A model generated the notes under the pieces. That model was not told where the DNA came from. It saw only the letters and a list, made by a program, of their open reading frames with translations, and did not search any database. From the NCBI GenBank assembly GCA_900315975.1, contig ONBA01000008.1:1-64000 (forward strand): 64,000 nucleotides of DNA, read 5' to 3'. Both the position numbers and the translations under genes were made by a program. The stretch is from an uncultured Ruminococcus sp. (GTDB lineage Bacteria; Bacillota_A; Clostridia; Oscillospirales; Ruminococcaceae). Below, piece by piece: positions 26,601 through 35,293 of this stretch (within the stretch, counting starts at the first letter, position 1; each line of letters starts with the position of its first letter).

Positions 26601-27115
26601 ATATCAAGTGAACGCGTGTAACCGGACACGTTTTTATGTCCGAATGAGAGCTTCAGTCCGCCGACCATCTGGTATTTTGCTTCGCCGCCGCCTATCATGC
26701 GGCTTCCGATAAGGTCGTTTGCCGCTTTGTACTTGCCGTCCTTTAGCAGATTCTGCGCTTCTTTGAGGTAATTAGCCGCGCCGTTTTTATTGTTGTTGCT
26801 TGGTCCTGAACTCCATACTGTACATTCATTGAGGTCTATCAGCTCGTCGGGACAGTTTCCGTAGACCATTCCGCCGATTCGTCCGTTTCCTACCGGCAGT
26901 GCTTTGTAAAATGATTCGTCATTGTTGAATGCATTGTTCGTATTTACATTGCCTGCCGATTTCGTGTAGCGCATTACGAGGTCTTCATCGTAAGCGTAGG
27001 TATCGTCAGTATCATATGCCGCTTCTGATTCCGGCATCTGTGGGATACCGGATATCAGCGGAAGTGTCAGACACGCCGAAAGGCATATTGATATGAATTT
27101 CTTGGTGATTCGCAT
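23666..27115 (-). CDS. Secreted GH95 alpha-L-fucosidase/galactosidase with carbohydrate-binding modules and dockerin
   Basis: 1149 residues from ATG at 27113-27115 (GAGAGG nine bases upstream; a TTG three codons earlier is less likely). Signal peptide (1 to about 33), then a GH95 N-terminal beta-domain (RYTKSAGNVN..ALPVGNGRIGGMVYG) and (alpha/alpha)6 catalytic region (to about 775, with NLQGIWN, TNINYEMNYWP and FQIDGNFG), an F5/8-type (CBM32-like) domain (about 800-945), a CBM6/35-like beta-sandwich (about 955-1083) and a type I dockerin (about 1087-1149) with two Ca-binding repeats (DMDCDRTIDVFD, ADIDSNGEIGIAD). It should act on alpha-fucosyl or alpha-galactosyl groups of xyloglucan or pectin, docked on a cellulosome scaffoldin. 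Confidence 0.9.
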   Translation of the reverse strand: MRITKKFISICLSACLTLPLISGIPQMPESEAAYDTDDTYAYDEDLVMRYTKSAGNVNTNNAFNNDESFYKALPVGNGRIGGMVYGNCPDELIDLNECTVWSSGPSNNNKNGAANYLKEAQNLLKDGKYKAANDLIGSRMIGGGEAKYQMVGGLKLSFGHKNVSGYTRSLDMNDAVARTEYTCNGVKYTRETFVSHPDDVMVTRITADRSGAVSMTLGYENVLNGGVSTDGNDTLVANGHGSDDNWVKGAVYFSSRSKVIPQNGKVSAGNGNINVSGADSVVILTSIRTNFINYKLCNGDEKSDAKADIAKAEKLTYDTLYENHKADYQELFKRVDVDLGGDSSVSNSKTVDQRINEFSKTQDPKMVKMLYQYGRYMMISASRDAQPMNLQGIWNKYSNPAWGSKATTNINYEMNYWPALTTNLEECFTPFVDKALTLQYAGNETAKVHYGINDGWVVHHNTDIWNRTAPIDGTWGQWPVGGSWISNMLYDAYRFNKNDEYLEKVYPVIKGSASFLNQLMIPVNINGQEYMAISPSTSPELNLPPYYGSNEAFCDYSVTMDNGIARELFKDVTEASAILGKDENLRSDLNSKLTLIRPETIGNWGQIQEWAHDWDNKNEKHRHISHMYALYPGYEISPTDNPTTSKAAMTSLNARGDDGTGWSEAWKLNCWARLEDGEHAYNLVKLLVSPVSGGGRLYENLWDAHPPFQIDGNFGFTSGVTEMLLQSHNDVITLLPALPSRWSTGHANGLRARGNFEVKEMSWTNGSLDNVSIVSRSGGVCTVRYGGETVSFDTEAGQTYTLTGELMLESNTNELQNVALNKTVTSSGSETGSDAALAVDGKDSTKWADLDGLSGEWIQVDLGAEYDIERWTIRFAGVKEDINLNARDFRIEASPDGESWTDVSTVYGNTKTVCSKNVAEISARYVKLTMLTSTQNNKGGARVYEFEVWGADNKPPVPITAYANTHACDFRFKHGGVRKDHDDTDIGYIMDGCYVVYRNVDFETGADSFRVNAASDTSGGTIELRVGSSDGKLIGSCDISGTGGWTEFSEFSCETEQCTGVQDLYLVFKGDDGYLMNVSDFEFSGVKGDMDCDRTIDVFDFTIGRKALVKSAELKGLAASNADIDSNGEIGIADMVRLEKYLLGMTKSL

Positions 27116-27183
27116 ATTCCCCAACCTCTCTTCGATGTGTTTCTGATATTATTATGTGTGTATACTGCCGCGTGTGCAGTCTC

Positions 27184-30100
27184 TCAGCCCTTTGTGACTA
27201 TAAGCTTTCTGAATGCTACAAGGTCGAATGTATCTGTTACTCCGTCCTTGTCGAGGTCAGCCTCTTTGTACTGGAGTGCAGAGAATTTCTCAGCGCCGAG
27301 GAGGTATCTCTCCATGCATACGAGGTCGGCTACTGTAAACTCGCCGTCAAAGTTGACATCGCCTTCGGTTTTGTTCTCGGGAAGGGCTATTGCGATTCTG
27401 TCGATGGAAGGACCGTTTCCTTTATCGTTGTAGAGTTTTATTGTGTTGTCGCCTTCTCTGAGGTTGACTTCCATGTTTACTGCACGGATTCCGGACCAGT
27501 CGTTTCTGTTTGCGTAGAGATTGTCGAGTGTGCCTGCGTACTGACCGTTTACGTCAACTTTAAGGCTTCTCGGTTCGCCGGAAACGTAGTAGATACGGAG
27601 TGTGTATTTGCCTGCCTTGTCAGACTTTACGTTTTTGAATGTTACGTAATTGTTGGCGCCTCCGCCTACCCAGCCGACATATGCGTTGTTGGAGCAGTAC
27701 TTGCCCTGCTTTCCGGCTGTTACAGACGCTTTTCCTGAGAGTGAAGCATTCTCGGCTTCGTAGCTCTTATAGTTGGAATAGGGGGTAGTCAGCTTCATCT
27801 TTCCCTTTGTGAGCTTGATTACAAATCCGCCGTTGGGGAGGAGTGAACGCTTTATCGTATCACTGCTTGTAAGTCCGTTGAGGACTGTTACTTCAAGGGC
27901 ACTTCCGTCTGCATTGTCGGCAAAAATGTATGCATTGTATTCGCCGTCTGTTATGAGCTTGGAAAGGTCAACTGTAACGTCTCTTCTGTTGAGTGTTGAT
28001 GCGCCTATATACCAGTCGTCGCCGCTTCTTCTTGCGGTAACGTTGAACTGCATCGGGTAGCCGTCAAGTACTCTCATATCGTCCCATGCAACAGGTACGT
28101 CGTTCAGCAGGGGAAGTGCTGATGAGCCTTCATATGTGTATACTGACTGAGCAAAATGCTGTATGCCTGATTCGATATTTACTACGTCTGCGAGTGCAAA
28201 TCCGGCTGTTGCCTTTATTCCGAATACCGGTATTCCGGTAGGAGTGAAGTCGGCTGAACCTACAACGTTACGTGTGAATGTGTATGTTACGCGGTTTGCG
28301 AGTGAAGGACTCTCAAACCATTTGTAGTACTCTGTACCGTTTATTGCTTCAAATGATACAACGTTCGGGAATGTTCGGCTTTCACCGCGCGGAATAGTAC
28401 AGCCGTGGAAAAGTACCATGAGTTTGTTCTTTGCCGCTATTGTTGCACAGAGGTACATCTGCTTCATGGTCTCCTGTGTGTCGCTTTCGTAGTAGTCGAC
28501 CTTTACACCCTGTACACCGAGTCCGTGGATACGCTCGAATTCGCGGACGATAGTTGCTTCGTCGAGGAGTGAGTAGTAGGGGTATGCAGGGTTGCCCTTG
28601 CTGTCTTTATAACCGCTGTGTCCCTTGTTGTTTACACCGTACCAGAGGTAGATGCCTATGCCCTTCTTGCCGGCATATTCGCAAAGTTCGCGCACTTTCT
28701 CTTCACTGTTGTCCCAGAGTGCCCAGCCGAAGTCGAGACATACGAAGTCCCAGCCGTTTTCAGCCGCGAAGTCGATATAGTCCTTCTGAGTGTGGTACTC
28801 TATCGGCGAATCTCCGCCGCTGCTCCACCATGACCATGCTGTCTTTCCGGGGTGTACCCAGCTTATATCTTCTACCTGTGAGGGCGGATTGAGATTAAGT
28901 ATGAGGTCACTTGATGACATCTCGTTGAGGTCGTTGCCGATTACGCACGCTCTCCACGGTGTGTGGAATGCGCTTCTCATGTTTATCGAGCCGACCTTAA
29001 CGCCGCCTTTGAATCGGAGACTGTGGTAGTTTCCGAGGAACTGTACAGCGCCTGCACAGTATGGGTCTTCTTCGTTGAATACTCCTGCCTCGGATACCGT
29101 TACCCATGTTTTGTCGGCAAGTACACCTGTATACGGGAAGGAATATGTAGATGATGTTTCGTTCTGCCTGTCCTTGGGAAGCTCGACGATGTCCCATTCA
29201 TATGTGGCATTTGGCCAGTTGCTCCAGAATGTGCTCTTGTCAGGGAATATCATTTCTGTTGCTTCTTCCTTTATGGATACTCCCTTGTTGACTGCGTATC
29301 TTACTCCGATTCCGTCGTCATACATACGGATAACTACGGTCATGAGTGTCTTATCCTTCAGAAGAGGGAATGACATTTCGTTGTAGTTGTCGTGAAGTGT
29401 GCTGTGTTTGCCGTACGGCATTTTGTATGTCTCGTTATGGGAGATGCGTGTCGGAGCAGGAGCGGTCTTTGAGAAGCCGGTGCTGAGGTTTTCATTTGTG
29501 GTGACAAGTCCGAGCTTTGATGGCTTGATAACGGTCTCACCGGTGGACTTGCTGACAGAATAATAGTAGCTTCCGCCGTTGTCTACCCATATCTTTGTCA
29601 CAAGCTTTCCGGTAGGAGAGGCGGTCTCAAGTGATGGCAGACTTGTTACGTCCGCACCTGTGCGCGACTTGGAATTCTCGGATTTAGCTGTGCCTTCATA
29701 TGGGGTAACTGTATCGCCGTCAAATGTGTAGCGGTACAGCGGCATAGCGTCGGAATCAACTCCGACCGCTTTGTTGTAGAACGAAATATCGTCCACAAGC
29801 ATATCAATATCATTATCGGAATATACTGAGTGTCCGATAGAATTATATATGTAGCGCTTCAGTGTATTTCCTTCAAGGAGACTTTTTACCGTATCATCAG
29901 CGGTTTCGGAGGAGTAACCTGCTTCCTCTCCGTCGATATAGTATGTTGCTCCTTCGGGAGAGCACATGAGTGTCATTTCGTGCCATTTGCCGGTCTCGGG
30001 AGCGGCTTCAAGATCGAAGATCGCACGGTGTTTGTCATCATTTGCGGTAGAGGTGTATGTCCCTGCAAACAGACTCGCTCTGAATGCCTTTTTGTCCTTG

Positions 30101-30513
30101 ACGTCTACTGATATGTCAGGGGACGAATATGACGGTGCATTGCCGGTTCCGAACGGTACTGTCGTGAACTGGAACAGACGCGAATAATCAGCCGCGCCGC
30201 TGCCGATACAGTACTTCATCGAGAACTGGAAACCACCGCTGCAGTCTTCACTGAAAAGCTCAGGCAGCTGTAACCAGCCTTCACCAAATGAGCCGCCTTT
30301 GAGTTCGAGAACGTTTGAATCAACGTCTGAATTGTATTTTACGTCGGCATTACCTCTGAGATATGCAGGGGTGTCGGCGGAGCCTGTACTCATTACGGCA
30401 CTTCCGTTTCCGGCTGCAAAGCTCTTTATGACAGGCAGTGCGTTTGCACATACTGCCGCAGATGTAACTGCTGCTGTGAACGCTGATACGGACCTTTGTA
30501 CGATTTTTTTCAT
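27184..30513 (-). CDS. Secreted GH97 glycosidase (alpha-galactosidase/alpha-glucosidase type) with LamG-like, CBM35 and dockerin
   Basis: 1109 residues from ATG at 30511-30513 (AGAGGG upstream). Signal peptide (1 to about 35), LamG/concanavalin-like domain (about 40-265), GH97 N-terminal beta-sandwich and catalytic barrel (about 290-890; AWSWWSSGGD, WDFVCLDFGWALW, GVKVDYYESDTQE), CBM35-like module (about 915-1045, YEAENASLSGK) and type I dockerin (about 1049-1109, DVNFDGEFTVAD and DLDKDGVTDTFD). The KVDY aspartate matches the nucleophile position of retaining GH97 alpha-galactosidases, so that activity is favoured over the inverting SusB type (inference). It probably forms one transcript with the GH95 gene 68 bases downstream. 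Confidence 0.88.
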   Translation of the reverse strand: MKKIVQRSVSAFTAAVTSAAVCANALPVIKSFAAGNGSAVMSTGSADTPAYLRGNADVKYNSDVDSNVLELKGGSFGEGWLQLPELFSEDCSGGFQFSMKYCIGSGAADYSRLFQFTTVPFGTGNAPSYSSPDISVDVKDKKAFRASLFAGTYTSTANDDKHRAIFDLEAAPETGKWHEMTLMCSPEGATYYIDGEEAGYSSETADDTVKSLLEGNTLKRYIYNSIGHSVYSDNDIDMLVDDISFYNKAVGVDSDAMPLYRYTFDGDTVTPYEGTAKSENSKSRTGADVTSLPSLETASPTGKLVTKIWVDNGGSYYYSVSKSTGETVIKPSKLGLVTTNENLSTGFSKTAPAPTRISHNETYKMPYGKHSTLHDNYNEMSFPLLKDKTLMTVVIRMYDDGIGVRYAVNKGVSIKEEATEMIFPDKSTFWSNWPNATYEWDIVELPKDRQNETSSTYSFPYTGVLADKTWVTVSEAGVFNEEDPYCAGAVQFLGNYHSLRFKGGVKVGSINMRSAFHTPWRACVIGNDLNEMSSSDLILNLNPPSQVEDISWVHPGKTAWSWWSSGGDSPIEYHTQKDYIDFAAENGWDFVCLDFGWALWDNSEEKVRELCEYAGKKGIGIYLWYGVNNKGHSGYKDSKGNPAYPYYSLLDEATIVREFERIHGLGVQGVKVDYYESDTQETMKQMYLCATIAAKNKLMVLFHGCTIPRGESRTFPNVVSFEAINGTEYYKWFESPSLANRVTYTFTRNVVGSADFTPTGIPVFGIKATAGFALADVVNIESGIQHFAQSVYTYEGSSALPLLNDVPVAWDDMRVLDGYPMQFNVTARRSGDDWYIGASTLNRRDVTVDLSKLITDGEYNAYIFADNADGSALEVTVLNGLTSSDTIKRSLLPNGGFVIKLTKGKMKLTTPYSNYKSYEAENASLSGKASVTAGKQGKYCSNNAYVGWVGGGANNYVTFKNVKSDKAGKYTLRIYYVSGEPRSLKVDVNGQYAGTLDNLYANRNDWSGIRAVNMEVNLREGDNTIKLYNDKGNGPSIDRIAIALPENKTEGDVNFDGEFTVADLVCMERYLLGAEKFSALQYKEADLDKDGVTDTFDLVAFRKLIVTKG

Positions 30514-30918
30514 TGTGAGATACCCTCTTTCGTCATGGATTATGTTCTGTAATACTATCCTCAATTCTACAGAACGATATTTAATGTGCCTTTTACAGCT
30601 CATCTATAATAAACCACTTTAATTTTATTGGAAAAATCGTAAATGTTCAACCCACTTTTTGAAGAAAAAGTGGAAAAATTGCACATCAGAAATAAAATTT
30701 TCATGAATAATATATTATATGGTAAAATATTTTGTTGCTTTTCACGAATATACAGCCGGGTTATATACTGAATGTATATTTTTGCCTATTTATACGATAA
30801 TAAGCTGTGACTTTTTATTTTTTTGAAGATTTTTACCAAAAACACTTGAAAATGAATTCATTTAGTGTTATAATAATATACGTAATAACTCTTTGTACTC
30901 CTGAAAGGAGATAGCCAA
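30514..30918. other. Divergent intergenic region with a CCACTTTTT hairpin
   Basis: About 400 bases between the divergent GH97 and HD-domain genes. It contains a hairpin CCACTTTTT/AAAAAGTGG with GAAG loop (30652-30673) and the HD-gene promoter (30846-30874). A weak GH97 promoter candidate (TTTCCA-17-TATTAT on minus) lies near 30605-30635. No gene is supported. Confidence 0.5.
30846..30874 (+). promoter_or_regulatory. Sigma-A promoter of the HD-domain gene
   Basis: TTGAAA (30846-30851), 17 bases, TATAAT (30869-30874). Confidence 0.8.
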
Positions 30919-31521
30919 TTGACTGCTAAAGAAGAATTCATTTCTATTTTTAATGAGCATATCAAGCGTCCGGGCGCTGATAAACTGCTCGACTATCTCG
31001 AAAATAAAAGCGATTTTTTTACCGCCCCGTGCAGTACCCGCTTTCACGGCGCTTATGAGGGCGGACTCGTTGAGCATAGTGTTAACGTCTACCACTGCCT
31101 TAAAGACTACCTTTCGCGTCCGCGCATTAAAGAAGTTTACGGTATCGAGGCTTCGGAGGAAACTATTGCTATAGTTTCTCTTCTCCATGACGTATGCAAG
31201 GTCAATTTCTACGCTACCGAAATGCGCAACAGAAAAAATGATGAAACAGGACAGTGGGAAAAGGTCCCGTTTTATACTATTAATGATACTCTGCCATACG
31301 GTCACGGCGAAAAGTCGGTCTATATCATTTCCGGCTTCCTCTACGGCGACGGCAGACTTACCCGCGATGAGGCTCTCGCTATTCGCTGGCATATGGGTTT
31401 TTCAAGTGAGGACGATAACAAGAATACTATCGGCAGGGCACTTGAAATGTATCCGCTCGCTTTCGCTCTCCATGTCGCTGATATGGAAGCTACGTACTTC
31501 CTCGAAGGAAGCGTAAAATAA
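30919..31521 (+). CDS. HD-domain phosphohydrolase
   Basis: 200 residues starting with TTG at 30919, placed eight bases after a strong AAAGGAG; no ATG fits. Metal-binding residues of an HD fold are visible: H in GGLVEHSVNVY, HD in SLLHDVCKVNFY, and later H in PYGHGEKS and RWHMGF. The arrangement resembles HD hydrolases of the YhaM/nucleotidohydrolase type. The substrate (nucleotide or RNA end) is not determined. It is followed 61 bases later by the GH13 gene with no terminator between, so co-transcription is likely. Confidence 0.75.
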   Translation: MTAKEEFISIFNEHIKRPGADKLLDYLENKSDFFTAPCSTRFHGAYEGGLVEHSVNVYHCLKDYLSRPRIKEVYGIEASEETIAIVSLLHDVCKVNFYATEMRNRKNDETGQWEKVPFYTINDTLPYGHGEKSVYIISGFLYGDGRLTRDEALAIRWHMGFSSEDDNKNTIGRALEMYPLAFALHVADMEATYFLEGSVK

Positions 31522-31582
31522 GTTTATTACCTCCCGTACAGGGACGGATCATAAAGGATAATCACTTCAAAGGAGAAAAATC

Positions 31583-33181
31583 ATGAATTGGTACGATAAC
31601 GCGATAATCTATCATATCTATCCTCTCGGTTTCTGCGGAGCTCCGAAATTCAACGACTTCGGTGATGACGTGGTCTACCGTCTTGACAAGGTGCTTGAAT
31701 GGATCCCACATCTCAAGGAAATGAACGTTGATGCTGTTTACTTCGGTCCTGTTTTTGAGTCCGTTGAACACGGCTATGATACCGTTGACTACAAGAAAAT
31801 CGACCGCAGACTCGGCGATAACAACTCTTTCCTCTTCATCTGCGACCGCCTTCACGAAAACGGCATCAGAGTTATCCTCGACGGAGTTTTCAACCACGTT
31901 GGCAGAAAGTTCCCGCAGTTTGTCGATATCCAGGAAAAGGGTCAGGCAAGCGGCTACTGCGACTGGTTCCAGAACCTCAATTTCGGCGGTCAGAGTCCGT
32001 GCGGCGACCCGTTCTGGTACGAAGGCTGGAACGGTCACTATAACCTCGTTAAGCTCAATCTCCGCAATGTCGGTGTTTGTGACCACCTCATCGATGCTAT
32101 CAATTACTGGATAGAATCGTTCGGTATCGACGGTATACGTTTCGATGCCGCTGACTGCATCGACTTCGATTTCTTTAAACGTATTCACAGCTTCTGCAAA
32201 GGCAAAAAGAGTGACTTCTGGCTCATGGGCGAGATTATCCACGGCGACTACAACCGCTGGGCTAACCCCGAAATGCTCGACAGTGTCACTAACTACGAAT
32301 GCTACAAGGGTATCTATTCCTCACACAATGACAAGAACTACTTCGAGATAGATTACTCTATCAATCGTCAGTCAGGTGTGAACGGCGGTATCTACAAGAA
32401 TATCAACCTCTATAACTTCGTTGATAACCACGACGTTAACCGTATCGCTAGTACCGTTAACAATCCCGCTTATCTCCCACTCATCTATACTCTTGAGTAT
32501 ACTATGCCAGGTATCCCTTCTATCTATTACGGAAGTGAGTACGGTGTTCAGGGACGAAAGGAGAATAATTCCGACGATAATCTCCGCCCATGTCTCCACC
32601 TCGCTGACATGGAAAGAGAAAATATCGACCTGTACAGACATATTGTCAAGCTCGGCCGTATCTACAAGGCTTACCCCGCTATCAGAACAGGCAGCTATGA
32701 GCGTATACAGATCACTAATCAGCAGCTGCTCTTCAAGAAGGTTCAGGGCGATCAGACTATTTATGTTGCTCTTAACCTCTCTGACAGTCAGTATGATTTC
32801 AGCTTCAGTACACATCTGCCTGCACTTGTTGATGTTATCAGTGCTAATCAGATCGAGGTCGAGAACGGTAATGCCCATATTTCTATGCCTCCGTTCAGCT
32901 CAATGATCATCGTTTCTGACGATATCGTCAACATTGAACCTGATGAGATGCCTGCGCATGAGGCTGCTCCTCATGATGAGACTGAGGTCGTAGTCGGTGC
33001 TCACTATCGCCACTACAAGGGCAATGAGTACGAGGTTATCGCTGTTGCTCGACACAGTGAGAATAATGAGGAACTCGTTGTTTACAAGTCCGTTTCCGAT
33101 GGTGCTGTATGGGCGCGTCCTAAGGCGATTTTCTGCGGAAAATCAAGTGACGGTACAACTCAGAGATTCGTAAAACTTTAA
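31583..33181 (+). CDS. GH13 alpha-amylase-family enzyme fused to a DUF1653 domain
   Basis: 532 residues, no signal peptide, hence intracellular. The GH13 barrel shows VIYFGPVFES-like region I, DGVFNHVG, GIRFDAAD (nucleophile D188), MGEI (acid E217) and FVDNHD (D284), then a C-terminal beta-domain. Overall it is closest in style to cyclomaltodextrinase/neopullulanase or maltogenic enzymes acting on imported maltodextrins. The last roughly 65 residues (about 465-532, VGAHYRHYKGNEYEVIAVAR) form a complete DUF1653 domain, normally a small stand-alone protein, so this is a fusion. AAAGGAG precedes ATG 31583. Exact specificity is unknown. Confidence 0.88.
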   Translation: MNWYDNAIIYHIYPLGFCGAPKFNDFGDDVVYRLDKVLEWIPHLKEMNVDAVYFGPVFESVEHGYDTVDYKKIDRRLGDNNSFLFICDRLHENGIRVILDGVFNHVGRKFPQFVDIQEKGQASGYCDWFQNLNFGGQSPCGDPFWYEGWNGHYNLVKLNLRNVGVCDHLIDAINYWIESFGIDGIRFDAADCIDFDFFKRIHSFCKGKKSDFWLMGEIIHGDYNRWANPEMLDSVTNYECYKGIYSSHNDKNYFEIDYSINRQSGVNGGIYKNINLYNFVDNHDVNRIASTVNNPAYLPLIYTLEYTMPGIPSIYYGSEYGVQGRKENNSDDNLRPCLHLADMERENIDLYRHIVKLGRIYKAYPAIRTGSYERIQITNQQLLFKKVQGDQTIYVALNLSDSQYDFSFSTHLPALVDVISANQIEVENGNAHISMPPFSSMIIVSDDIVNIEPDEMPAHEAAPHDETEVVVGAHYRHYKGNEYEVIAVARHSENNEELVVYKSVSDGAVWARPKAIFCGKSSDGTTQRFVKL

Positions 33182-33186
33182 AATGC

Positions 33187-33217
33187 AAAACGGACACTCG
33201 TTAAGAGTGTCCGTTTT
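33187..33217 (+). terminator. Terminator of the GH13 gene
   Basis: AAAACGGACACTC/GAGTGTCCGTTTT, 13-bp stem with 5-nt loop and T-run. It follows the stop by 6 bases. Confidence 0.9.
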
Positions 33218-33255
33218 ATAATATCCAAAAAATCTACATTGAATAGACAAATTTT

Positions 33256-33295
33256 ATGAGCGCACAAAATGGGTACTCCAATTTTGTGCGCTCAT
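33256..33295 (-). terminator. Strong hairpin after cysK
   Basis: ATGAGCGCACAAAAT/ATTTTGTGCGCTCAT, 15-bp perfect stem with 10-nt loop, 12 bases after the cysK stop on the minus strand. The T-run is weak, so it may act as a stabiliser or bidirectional terminator. Confidence 0.65.
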
Positions 33296-33306
33296 GATGC
33301 TTTTTA

Positions 33307-34233
33307 TTATTCAAACATAGGTGTTGAAAGATATCGTTCACCGGTATCGGGGAGAAGTGCAACGATCGTTTTACCCTTGTTTTCGGGTCTCTTTGCAAGC
33401 TGTATTGCTGCCCACAGTGCTGCTCCTGATGAAATGCCGACAAGGATTCCTTCCTGACGTGCGATGTTTCTTCCGGTCTCGAATGCATCTTCGTTTGCAA
33501 CCTTGATTATCTCGTCGTAAATGCTTGTGTCAAGGGTCTCAGGGACGAATCCTGCGCCGATTCCCTGTATCTTATGGGGTCCTGCTTTGCCTTCGGAGAG
33601 AACAGGTGAGCTTTCAGGCTCGACTGCTACTACCTTCACATCAGGATTCTGCGACTTGAGATATGCTCCTGTACCGCTGATGGTTCCGCCTGTGCCGATT
33701 CCTGCTACGAAAATATCTACTTTTCCTTCAGTCTGTTCCCATATCTCTACACCGGTTGTACGCTTGTGTACGTCAGGGTTTGCAGGGTTTGTGAACTGAG
33801 AGGGGATAAAGCTGCCTGATATCTCTCTTGCGAGTTCGTCTGCTTTTTCGATAGCTCCCTTCATGCCCTTTGAACCGTCTGTGAGTACAAGTTCTGCACC
33901 GTATGCTTTCATGAGGTTGCGGCGCTCGATACTCATTGTCTCGGGCATTGTGATTATAAGTCTGTAGCCTCTTGAAGCTGCTACAGAAGCAAGTCCTATA
34001 CCGGTATTTCCGCTTGTAGGCTCAATTATTACGCTGCCTTCTTTGAGGAGTCCCTTTGCCTCAGCGTCGTCGATCATTGCCTTTGCAATTCTGTCTTTTA
34101 CGCTACCGGCAGGGTTGAAGTACTCAAGCTTTGCAATAAGTCTTGCGTCGAGAGAGTTGTTTTTTTCGGTGTTCTCAAGTTCAAGAACAGGTGTATTTCC
34201 AATGAGATCTGTTATTTTTTTATAAATAGCCAT
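33307..34233 (-). CDS. cysK: Cysteine synthase (O-acetylserine sulfhydrylase)
   Basis: 308 residues. PLP lysine in [11 protein letters not shown] (about residue 44), substrate loop [12 protein letters not shown] and phosphate-binding [12 protein letters not shown] are all present. It converts O-acetylserine plus sulfide to cysteine. It is transcribed alone from the promoter at 34369-34397 with a leader of about 130 nt. GGAGG precedes the ATG at 34231-34233. Confidence 0.96.
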   Translation of the reverse strand: MAIYKKITDLIGNTPVLELENTEKNNSLDARLIAKLEYFNPAGSVKDRIAKAMIDDAEAKGLLKEGSVIIEPTSGNTGIGLASVAASRGYRLIITMPETMSIERRNLMKAYGAELVLTDGSKGMKGAIEKADELAREISGSFIPSQFTNPANPDVHKRTTGVEIWEQTEGKVDIFVAGIGTGGTISGTGAYLKSQNPDVKVVAVEPESSPVLSEGKAGPHKIQGIGAGFVPETLDTSIYDEIIKVANEDAFETGRNIARQEGILVGISSGAALWAAIQLAKRPENKGKTIVALLPDTGERYLSTPMFE

Positions 34234-34368
34234 TTTATTTTCCTCCGTAAGTATATTTATTGTATTTTATTGTGTTTCATATCAGAAACAACATCGCTCC
34301 GAAAATATAAACATAATTATATCACCTCATAAATAAGTTGTTTAATCCTACTTGTTTGGTATGTTTGT

Positions 34369-34397
34369 ATTATATCACGTATTCCGGCATTTGTCAA
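34369..34397 (-). promoter_or_regulatory. Consensus sigma-A promoter of cysK
   Basis: On the minus strand TTGACA (34392-34397), 17 bases, TATAAT (34369-34374). Just downstream the sequence CAAACAAGTAGGATTAAAC (about 34340-34360) is a plausible operator for an Rrf2/CymR-type cysteine regulator, but I cannot confirm a motif by eye. Confidence 0.8.
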
Positions 34398-34484
34398 GTG
34401 CTTTTGAGAAATATTTTTCTTCAATTCCTATTTTCACGGTATGATTATGTTTATGGTTATTTTTATCTTATTCATATTATCGCA
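34398..34484. other. Remainder of the cysK / ComEA-like divergent intergenic region
   Basis: The 34234-34542 gap holds the two divergent promoters given here and an AT-rich middle. No riboswitch-like fold or gene was recognised. Confidence 0.4.
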
Positions 34485-34513
34485 TTGAATGCACCGGAGC
34501 ACTATGTTATAAT
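34485..34513 (+). promoter_or_regulatory. Sigma-A promoter of the ComEA-like gene
   Basis: TTGAAT (34485-34490), 17 bases, TATAAT (34508-34513). Confidence 0.75.
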
Positions 34514-34542
34514 TTTACTATACAGCATTGGTGGTGGTTTGT

Positions 34543-35283
34543 ATGGCTAACAAAAATACTGAAAAAGCTTTACTCATCGGGGCAGGTATTACTCTTGCCT
34601 GTTCGGGTGTTTGGAAACTCTACGACTCGCTTGTTCAGCCGTCTGAGCCAATGATTATCCGTCGGGGAAAATCTGTAGTGACTTCGGTTGTTTCTTCCAC
34701 TGCTTCTTCAGCTAACGCGAAAGTCAGCAGTACTTCAGTTGTGCCGCCGACAGAGGAGTTTCTCTGCATCAATATCAACACCGCTGATGCGTCTGAATTT
34801 GAAAAGCTTCACGGCATAGGCGAGAGTATCGCTGAAAAGATTGTCGCTTACCGCGATGAACACGGCTATTTCAGGAATGTAGAGGAAATCATGAATGTCA
34901 GCGGTGTCGGCGAGGTCATGTTTTCAGATATAAAAGACCATATCTTCGTCGATGAACCTGTGTACGAAACTTCAACATCTGCGGAGTCTGCTCCCATTTC
35001 GTCTGCTGAACCTGAAACCTTTGAAAATGAGGAAATCATTACGGAAACTGAGTGCAGTACTGAATATATCCTTACTCTCGAAGATGCCGCTCCTATCAAC
35101 ATTAATACGGCTGATACTGAGCTTCTTGTGCTGCTTCCTTACGTTGACGATGTTATCGCGGAACAGATAATCAGTCTGCGTGAGAAAATCGGCGGTTTCA
35201 GTCATCCGTATGAACTGCTTTATGTTGATTCCCTCACTCAGCCGCAGGTCGCTGAAATAATCGAATACGTAACTGTCGGCTGA
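34543..35283 (+). CDS. ComEA-like protein with two helix-hairpin-helix domains
   Basis: 246 residues from ATG 34543 (GGTGGTGG upstream). An N-terminal hydrophobic segment (about 9-25) anchors it, followed by a Ser/Val-rich linker. The first HhH unit (about 75-135) reads ININTADASEFEKLHGIGES, close to ComEA. The second (about 188-246) starts with ININTADTELLVLLPYVDD and is diverged, with YVDD replacing the usual GIG. ComEA binds incoming DNA during transformation. No comEC is adjacent, so a role in DNA uptake is possible but unproven. It converges on the S1 gene with a 10-base gap and no visible terminator. Confidence 0.75.
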   Translation: MANKNTEKALLIGAGITLACSGVWKLYDSLVQPSEPMIIRRGKSVVTSVVSSTASSANAKVSSTSVVPPTEEFLCININTADASEFEKLHGIGESIAEKIVAYRDEHGYFRNVEEIMNVSGVGEVMFSDIKDHIFVDEPVYETSTSAESAPISSAEPETFENEEIITETECSTEYILTLEDAAPININTADTELLVLLPYVDDVIAEQIISLREKIGGFSHPYELLYVDSLTQPQVAEIIEYVTVG

Positions 35284-35293
35284 TTATCCTGCG

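Noticed and set aside
34234..34362. T-box or SAM riboswitch in the cysK leader
   Set aside because: No specifier hairpin, TGGNACC-type element or S-box core could be recognised in the roughly 130-nt leader.
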